A stretch of 38,580 nucleotides of DNA from an uncultured Eubacteriales bacterium (lineage in GTDB: Bacteria; Bacillota; Clostridia; Christensenellales; Aristaeellaceae). Positions 33,600-38,580 of this stretch are shown here, piece by piece (the stretch's first letter is position 1; the number at the start of each line of letters is the position of its first letter). Both the position numbers and the translations under genes were made by a program. The DNA is taken from NCBI GenBank assembly GCA_900320085.1, contig ONRC01000027.1, forward strand, positions 1 through 38,580. Reading direction: 5' to 3'. The notes below the pieces were generated by a model. It was given only the letters and a program-made list of their open reading frames with translations. It was not told the origin of the DNA and made no database searches.

Positions 33600-33628
33600 T
33601 TGAAAATCAGTGCCGAGGGACAGATAAT
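33600..33628 (+). promoter_or_regulatory. Promoter of the second carbohydrate transporter operon
   Basis: TTGAAA (33600-33605) and GATAAT (33623-33628) are 17 bases apart. The start codon is about 65 bases downstream of the expected start point. Confidence 0.6.
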
Positions 33629-33641
33629 AAAATCAACAGAA

Positions 33642-33665
33642 TTCGTTCGGAGCAGCACGAACGAA
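33642..33665. promoter_or_regulatory. Perfect inverted repeat in the leader of the second transporter operon
   Basis: TTCGTTCG and CGAACGAA are separated by eight bases, just after the -10. It may be a response-regulator or repressor site, or a leader hairpin. Confidence 0.45.
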
Positions 33666-33700
33666 ACAATCAGACCAAGTAACGTTAGGAGGAGCGAATC

Positions 33701-35335
33701 ATGAAAAAGCTGTCCGTTTTCCTGGCTTTGGCTTTGGCGCTCACAATGCTGGCTTCCTGCTGTCTGGCAGAAGAAAAGCCCGATCCCTTCGGGAAATATG
33801 ACGAACCCGTGACCGTCCATTTCGTCCGCAGCACGGACGACACCCTGGACGCCAACTTCTTCTCCCAGCATCCCGACAAGACCATGACCGACAACCTCTG
33901 GTGCGACCTGTACCGCGACACCCTGAACGTGATCGTGGACTACGACTGGATCGTGAAGGGCGGCGACGAATACGACCAGAAGCTGAACATCGCCCTGGGC
34001 GTTGGCGACATTCCCGAATTCGTGAACGTGAACACTCTGCAGCTCAAGCAGCTGGCAGAAGCCGATCTGATCATGCCTCTGGAAGACATCTATGATGCCT
34101 ATGCTTCCGACTTCACCAAGAAGATCATGCTGGACACCGGCACCTCTCCCTTCGACGCAGCCACCATCAACGGCCACCTCTACGGCCTGCCCAATGTGGA
34201 CAGCACCCTGATGATCGCGGACCTTTTGTGGGTGCGTACCGACTGGCTGGAGAAGCTGGGTCTGCCCATCCCCACCACCATGGAAGAAGTGCTGGCGACT
34301 GCCGAAGCCTTCGCCAAGGCCGACTTTGACGGCAATGGCGTGGACGACACCGTGGGCATGGCCATCGCCAAGGATCTGTGGGGCCAGCTGTTCAGCCTGC
34401 GCGGCTTCTTCAACGGCTTCCAGTCCTACCCCGGCATCTGGGTGGAAGATGAAAACGGCAAGCTGGTGTACGGCTCCACCCTGCCCGGCACCAAGGACGC
34501 CCTCAAGACCCTGCATGAAATGTATGAAAAGGGCCTGATCGACCCCGAATTCGGCGTGAAGGACGGCGGCAAGGTCGCCGAGGCCACCACAGCCGGCAAG
34601 TGCGGCCTGTTCTACGGCGCGCAGTGGAACTCCATTTATCCCCTGCAGAGCTGCGTGAACCTGGATAAGGACGCCCAGTGGCGCGCCGTGTCCATCGTGC
34701 CCGCTACCGATCAGCCCCTCAAGGCCCAGACCGACGTAGGCACCCTGCATTGGACCGTGGTCCGCAAGGACGTGGAGCATCCCGAAGCCGTGGTGAAGAT
34801 GTTCAACGTGTTCATCGACAAGAACTGGGGCCCCAACAATGAAAACGGCATCTACTACGCGCCGCTGGATTCCGAATCCATCTGGAAGCTGAGCCCCGTG
34901 GTGCCCACCAACCCCAACAAGAACAACGACGCTTTCATGGTTCTGGAGCAGTACCGCAAGGACGGCGACGAGAGCAAGGTCACCGGCGAAGCGTACAGCA
35001 TCCTGCAGAAGCTGAAGGCCTTTGAATCCGGCTCCGAAGACGGCTTCGCCCTCTGGGGCTGGGAGCGCATCTACGGCGCGGACGGCGCTTACGGCGTGCT
35101 GATCGACTATCAGAACAAGGGCATGCTGCAGGATAACCTGTTCGTAGGCGCGCCCACCGAAACCATGACCAGCCGCATGAGCACCCTGGAGGATCTGCAG
35201 GACGAAGTGTTCACCAAGATCATCCTGGGCGAATCGGATATCGACGCCTTCGATAAGTTTGTGGACGATTTCAACGCCCTGGGCGGCAAGGATATCACCG
35301 AAGAAGTCAACGAATGGTACGCCTCCGTGAAGTAA
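33701..35335 (+). CDS. Extracellular carbohydrate-binding lipoprotein of a second CUT1 transporter (LplA-like)
   Basis: 544 residues. The signal ends in a lipobox LASC (Cys20) followed by a second Cys. The mature protein is an LplA-type solute-binding protein: NGHLYGLPNVDSTLM near 150, WVRTDWLEKLGLPIPTTMEE, then a Ca-loop-like DFDGNGVDDT near 209. It captures sugars for the two permeases encoded next. Strong ribosome site AGGAGG before ATG 33701. Ligand not predictable: no glycosidase lies in this operon. A histidine kinase of the type that controls such transporters follows the operon. Confidence 0.92.
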   Translation: MKKLSVFLALALALTMLASCCLAEEKPDPFGKYDEPVTVHFVRSTDDTLDANFFSQHPDKTMTDNLWCDLYRDTLNVIVDYDWIVKGGDEYDQKLNIALGVGDIPEFVNVNTLQLKQLAEADLIMPLEDIYDAYASDFTKKIMLDTGTSPFDAATINGHLYGLPNVDSTLMIADLLWVRTDWLEKLGLPIPTTMEEVLATAEAFAKADFDGNGVDDTVGMAIAKDLWGQLFSLRGFFNGFQSYPGIWVEDENGKLVYGSTLPGTKDALKTLHEMYEKGLIDPEFGVKDGGKVAEATTAGKCGLFYGAQWNSIYPLQSCVNLDKDAQWRAVSIVPATDQPLKAQTDVGTLHWTVVRKDVEHPEAVVKMFNVFIDKNWGPNNENGIYYAPLDSESIWKLSPVVPTNPNKNNDAFMVLEQYRKDGDESKVTGEAYSILQKLKAFESGSEDGFALWGWERIYGADGAYGVLIDYQNKGMLQDNLFVGAPTETMTSRMSTLEDLQDEVFTKIILGESDIDAFDKFVDDFNALGGKDITEEVNEWYASVK

Positions 35336-35352
35336 TTAGGCAAGCACTCCGA

Positions 35353-35384
35353 GGGGACTGGTGGCGATCATCAGTCCCCGTTTT
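35353..35384 (+). terminator. Intercistronic hairpin with short T-run, probably a partial terminator
   Basis: GGGGACTG (35353-35360) and CAGTCCCC (35372-35379) form a perfect eight-base stem, then GTTTT. It lies between the binding-protein and permease genes, where partial termination would raise the binding-protein to permease ratio. Confidence 0.65.
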
Positions 35385-35413
35385 CTATCCCAACGGATTG
35401 TGAGGGAGAAATC

Positions 35414-36346
35414 ATGGAAAAAACAACGCGCGCCTTGTCCAGACACGGCGGCGGAAGGCTCATGAAGGAACTGCCCTTCCATTTGATGCTGCTGCCTGCG
35501 GTGATCCTGGTATTCATTTATATGTACATTCCGCTGGGCGGACTGATCATCGCGTTCCAGAAATTCGTGCCAGCCAAGGGGCTGTTCGGCAACCAGAAAT
35601 GGGTGGGCTGGGATAACTTTATTTATCTGTATCACCTGCCCGGCGCCATTTCCGCGCTGCAAAACACCATCATCATCGCCTTCTGGAAGATCATCCTGCA
35701 TCTCATCATCCCCATTACCGTATCCATCCTGCTCAACGAGGTGCGGTCCACCGGCTTCCGGCGCACGGCCCAAACGCTGATTTACCTGCCCCACTTCCTC
35801 AGCTGGATCATCATGGGCGGTATTCTGATCGACATTCTGTCTCCTTCCGGCGGTATTGTGAACCGGCTGCTGGGCGTATTCGGGGTGGAGCCCATCTTCT
35901 TCCTGGGCAGCAACGACCATTTCCGGTTCACCCTGATTTTCACCGACGTGTGGAAGGAATTCGGGTTCAACACCATCGTGTATCTGGCGGCCATCACCAA
36001 CATCGACCCCAACCAGTATGAGGCCGCCACCATCGACGGGGCCAACCGCTTCCAGCGGATGCTGTATGTGACGCTGCCCAATATGCGCATGATCATCGTG
36101 CTGATGATGGTTTTGTCCCTGGGCAACGTGCTCAACGCCGGATTTGACCAGGTGTTCAACCTGTACAGCAAGCAGGTGTACGCCACCGGCGATATCCTGG
36201 ACACCTTCATTTACCGCATCGGCCTGATCGACGCCCAGTTCGGCGTGGCCACCGCCATGGGTATGTTCAAGTCCGTGGTGTCCACGGTGTTCATTTCCGT
36301 CAGTTATTACTGCGCGTACCGCTTCGCGGACTACCGCATTTTCTAA
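35414..36346 (+). CDS. CUT1 carbohydrate ABC transporter permease (LplB-like), second system
   Basis: 310 residues with about six membrane segments. The EAA loop is YEAATIDGANRFQRMLYVTL near 202. The N-terminal SRHGGGRLMKELPFHLMLLP is typical for LplB proteins. Follows the binding-protein gene after 78 bases that include a hairpin, and precedes its partner permease by 12 bases. Uses an ATPase encoded elsewhere. Confidence 0.92.
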   Translation: MEKTTRALSRHGGGRLMKELPFHLMLLPAVILVFIYMYIPLGGLIIAFQKFVPAKGLFGNQKWVGWDNFIYLYHLPGAISALQNTIIIAFWKIILHLIIPITVSILLNEVRSTGFRRTAQTLIYLPHFLSWIIMGGILIDILSPSGGIVNRLLGVFGVEPIFFLGSNDHFRFTLIFTDVWKEFGFNTIVYLAAITNIDPNQYEAATIDGANRFQRMLYVTLPNMRMIIVLMMVLSLGNVLNAGFDQVFNLYSKQVYATGDILDTFIYRIGLIDAQFGVATAMGMFKSVVSTVFISVSYYCAYRFADYRIF

Positions 36347-36358
36347 GGAGGAAGCGCG

Positions 36359-37243
36359 ATGGTAGAGTCCAAGCATTGGGCCAGCAGACTGTTCGTGGTT
36401 CTGAATTATTTCATCCTCGGGTTCCTGGCCTTGAGCTGCCTGATCCCCCTGATTCATATTTTCGCCATTTCCCTGTCCGATTCCGCGGCGGCCACCGGCG
36501 GCCTGGTGGTGCTGTGGCCGGTGAATTTCACGCTGGAATCCTATGCCTATGTGGCCCGCCGCGCCGCGTTCTGGCATTCCATGCTGGTGTCCGTGGTGCG
36601 GGTGCTGGTGGGCGTGGGGCTGAACATGGTGTTCTGCATCGTGTGCGCCTATCCGCTCAGCAAGGAAAAGGACCAGTTCCGGTTCCGCACGGTGTACGCC
36701 TGGTATTTTTTCCTGACCATGCTGGTGTCCGGCGGCCTGATCCCCCTGTACATGGTGATCCGGCAGACGGGCCTGATGGGCACCTTCTGGGCGCTGGTGA
36801 TCCCCGGCGCGGTGCCGGTGTACAACATCATCCTGCTGCTGAACTTCTTCCGGCAAACGCCCAGGGAGCTGGAGGAGGCCGCCATCATCGACGGCGCGGG
36901 GCAGTGGCGCATCATGTGGCAGATCTTCGTGCCCACCTCCACCGCCGCCCTGGCCACGGTGGCGCTGCTGTCCACAGTGTATCACTGGAACGAATGGTTC
37001 AACGGCATCCTGTACATGAAAACCCCCGATCAGTATCCCCTGCAAAGCTACCTGCGCACCATCGTGATCGACATGAAGCTGACCAACATGGGGGCCAACG
37101 ACTGGCAGGCCCTGGCGCTGGTGTCCGATAAGACGGTCAAGTGCGCCCAGATTTTCCTGGCGTCCCTGCCCATCCTGCTGGCTTATCCCTTCCTGCAAAG
37201 GTACTTCGTCAAGGGCATGGTGCTGGGTTCGGTGAAGGGATGA
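36359..37243 (+). CDS. CUT1 carbohydrate ABC transporter permease (LplC-like), second system
   Basis: 294 residues with six membrane segments. EAA loop: LEEAAIIDGAGQWRIMWQIF near 176; the C-terminus YPFLQRYFVKGMVLGSVKG is the LplC hallmark. Its intact N-terminus (ASRLFVVLNYFILGFLALSC) shows what is expected in the frameshifted homologue at 4272. AAGGAGG precedes ATG 36359. Last gene of the operon; the following 160 bases carry a MITE-like repeat and no clear terminator. Confidence 0.92.
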   Translation: MVESKHWASRLFVVLNYFILGFLALSCLIPLIHIFAISLSDSAAATGGLVVLWPVNFTLESYAYVARRAAFWHSMLVSVVRVLVGVGLNMVFCIVCAYPLSKEKDQFRFRTVYAWYFFLTMLVSGGLIPLYMVIRQTGLMGTFWALVIPGAVPVYNIILLLNFFRQTPRELEEAAIIDGAGQWRIMWQIFVPTSTAALATVALLSTVYHWNEWFNGILYMKTPDQYPLQSYLRTIVIDMKLTNMGANDWQALALVSDKTVKCAQIFLASLPILLAYPFLQRYFVKGMVLGSVKG

Positions 37244-37260
37244 CGGCATACTTTGAATGA

Positions 37261-37411
37261 AAGGGTACTTTCAATCAGTTTGGAGTGTGGAGAGTGGAGT
37301 ATGGAGTTGAATTCATGATTTCTATGAAAAGATTGAATGCTGGACAATTTAGTGAAAGCAAAATATAACTCCACCCTTCACACTCCACACTTTGTCACTT
37401 AAAGTGTCCTT
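37261..37411. mobile_element. MITE-like imperfect inverted-repeat element
   Basis: AAGGGTACTTT (37261-37271) and AAAGTGTCCTT (37401-37411) are imperfect terminal inverted repeats, 9 of 11 matching. Inside, a GGAGTGTGGAGAGTGGAG run (37282-37299) faces CTCCACCCTTCACACTCCAC (37370-37389) as a second inverted pair. The element has no coding capacity and would fold as a long hairpin. No target-site duplication is evident, so mobility is inferred from structure only. Confidence 0.45.
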
Positions 37412-37431
37412 CCCTTCCTCCCCTTCGTCCT

Positions 37432-37460
37432 TTGCCAACGGCTCCTTTTCGTAGTATACT
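37432..37460 (+). promoter_or_regulatory. Promoter of the sensor kinase gene
   Basis: TTGCCA (37432-37437) and TATACT (37455-37460) are 17 bases apart, about 40 bases before the coding start. The kinase is therefore likely expressed apart from the transporter operon. Confidence 0.6.
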
Positions 37461-37504
37461 GAATCCGGAAGCAAACGAAATCCGGAAAGAGGGGGCGAAG
37501 CACG

Positions 37505-38580
37505 GTGACGCAGAAAAATCCGTTGAGCCTGAAAAAATCCGTTTTTCTTCGGCTGATCCTGATCACCTGCGCGGCGGTGCTGGTGTTTTATATCCTGGGC
37601 CTGACCATCAATAACGTTGGGCTCAGGAACGTGCAGGCGGATATGCAGTCCGCCCAGCAGACCCATATCCGGTACGCGGCGGGGCAGATCGAGCAGGAGT
37701 TTGAGCGGCTCCGGTTTTTCATGCTGGAAATGATGTCCGACAAATCCCTTTTGCGCTATGCTTTTTCCTATCCTATCCTGGATGATTACCAGCGGCTGAC
37801 GGCCATCAAGTCCCTTTCGGCTCAGGAGTATATGGTCAAGCGCTCCACCGATCTGGCGGAATCCGTGCAGATCATGCTGCCCAACCAGCGCCATACCATC
37901 ATCACCGATCAGACCCTGTATGTGGATCTGGACGAGGAAATGTGGCAGGCGCTGCTGGACCGGTCAGAGCGCAATCAGGTGGCTGTTTGCGAATGGCGGG
38001 AAAAATTGTGGATGCTTTTGCCCCGGTATGACCAGAACGATCCCCTTTTTATGATCGTGATATCCATTTCCCAAAGCAGCCTGACCAAGCGTCTGGCCCA
38101 GCTGGGCGGCGACCAGACCGACGGCCTGGCCCTGCTGCGGAAGGATGGCACCGTGTTTGCCGAAAGCGGGGAGGACCCTTCGCTGTTTTCCGCGATCCAG
38201 AACCCAAGGAATAAAGGGGTGTTTTCCGCCCGGGCGGAGATGGACCGGATTCCGCTGTCCCTGTATGGCTATACCCGGGTGGATGAAATGATGGCGCCTT
38301 TCGTGCAGTACCGCACGACCCTGTGGCTGCTGACGCTGCTGGCCTTCGGCCTGATGGCGGCGTATCTGATGTATTACCGGGTGTACATCATGCGGCCCAT
38401 CAACGATATTTTTACCACCATGCGCCAGGCGGGGGCTGACGGACGCTACCGCATTGAAACCACCCGCGGCACGGATTACGACGATATATACGCCCAGTTC
38501 AACGACATGGTGGAGCATATCGAACACCTGGCTTCCCAGGTTTATGAGGAGCAGTACCGGGCCCAGAAGGCGGAGCTGAA
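37505..38580 (+). CDS. YesM-type sensor histidine kinase, N-terminal part (cut by window end)
   Basis: 358 codons are visible. GTG 37505 follows AGAGGGGG with about nine bases between and opens MTQKNPLSLKKSVFLRL. Layout: membrane segment (~15-37), extracellular sensor region (~38-275), second membrane segment (~276-297), then a HAMP domain (RPINDIFTTMRQAG and on) and a coiled linker ending YEEQYRAQKAELK. In this family the phosphorylated-His motif (QINPHFLYN) follows within a few residues, just past the window edge. Such kinases with an AraC-type YesN regulator sense extracellular sugars and control nearby LplABC transporters, so the target is probably the operon at 33701-37243. Confidence 0.85.
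   Translation, partial: MTQKNPLSLKKSVFLRLILITCAAVLVFYILGLTINNVGLRNVQADMQSAQQTHIRYAAGQIEQEFERLRFFMLEMMSDKSLLRYAFSYPILDDYQRLTAIKSLSAQEYMVKRSTDLAESVQIMLPNQRHTIITDQTLYVDLDEEMWQALLDRSERNQVAVCEWREKLWMLLPRYDQNDPLFMIVISISQSSLTKRLAQLGGDQTDGLALLRKDGTVFAESGEDPSLFSAIQNPRNKGVFSARAEMDRIPLSLYGYTRVDEMMAPFVQYRTTLWLLTLLAFGLMAAYLMYYRVYIMRPINDIFTTMRQAGADGRYRIETTRGTDYDDIYAQFNDMVEHIEHLASQVYEEQYRAQKAEL

Noticed and set aside
35336..37249. Minus-strand frame of 637 codons opposite the LplB/LplC genes
   Set aside because: His/Gln/Gly-rich antisense composition; the plus-strand permeases are complete and have good ribosome sites.

Overview
The window looks like chromosomal DNA of a saccharolytic, probably gut-associated member of the Clostridia. 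It has fairly high G+C, strong AAGGAGG-type ribosome binding sites, LplABC-style carbohydrate transporters, a YesM-type sensor kinase, RsbU/SpoIIE-type signalling and XRE-TPR regulators. The exact order cannot be fixed from sequence alone; Christensenellales or Oscillospiraceae-like bacteria are my guess.

Layout. (1) 1-1746: the 3' part of a MATE carrier fused to a cytidylate kinase-like domain. (2) 1914-13053: a fructan/fructo-oligosaccharide locus. A divergent LacI-type regulator faces an operon of two ABC permeases (the second apparently frameshifted), a lipoprotein binding protein, a secreted protein of Ig-like and carbohydrate-binding-like domains, a surface GH32-like lipoprotein, a cytosolic GH32 enzyme and a fructokinase, closed by a clear terminator. 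(3) 13107-15690 (minus): a radical SAM/SPASM enzyme translationally coupled to a membrane protein whose cytosolic tail is a Cys-Ala repeat. A promoter and a pair of 12-bp direct repeats 21 bp apart lie upstream. I consider this the best candidate for an undescribed system. (4) 15774-16300: a non-coding stretch holding the fossil of an integrated element: integrase C-terminus, tRNA-3'-like segment, short direct repeats and hairpins. (5) 16530-21490 (minus): DUF2156 acyltransferase-like protein, MATE carrier with a degenerate RsbW-like ATPase domain, and a PP2C phosphatase carrying an intact version of the same domain. (6) 21693-23184 (plus): 5-formyltetrahydrofolate cyclo-ligase and an HpcH/HpaI aldolase. 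(7) 23266-24419 (minus): XRE-TPR regulator. (8) 24492-31322 (minus): a complete Opp-type ABC transporter (A, B, C, D, F) with a cytosolic GH113-like glycosidase translationally coupled to its end. (9) 31492-33515 (minus): an alpha/beta hydrolase fused to a polytopic membrane domain. (10) 33600-38580 (plus): a second LplABC-type carbohydrate transporter followed by a MITE-like inverted repeat and the start of a YesM-type sensor histidine kinase cut by the window end.

How the parts work together. The fructan locus makes a two-tier route: surface binding and trimming of fructan, ABC uptake of oligosaccharides, cytosolic hydrolysis by GH32, and phosphorylation of fructose. TGTAAA-type half-sites around its promoter are the likely regulator targets. 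Three hairpins follow or precede substrate-binding-protein genes and a fourth lies between the two extracellular-protein genes, which suggests mRNA processing or partial termination to set protein ratios. The second transporter is probably controlled by the adjacent kinase and a response regulator outside the window.
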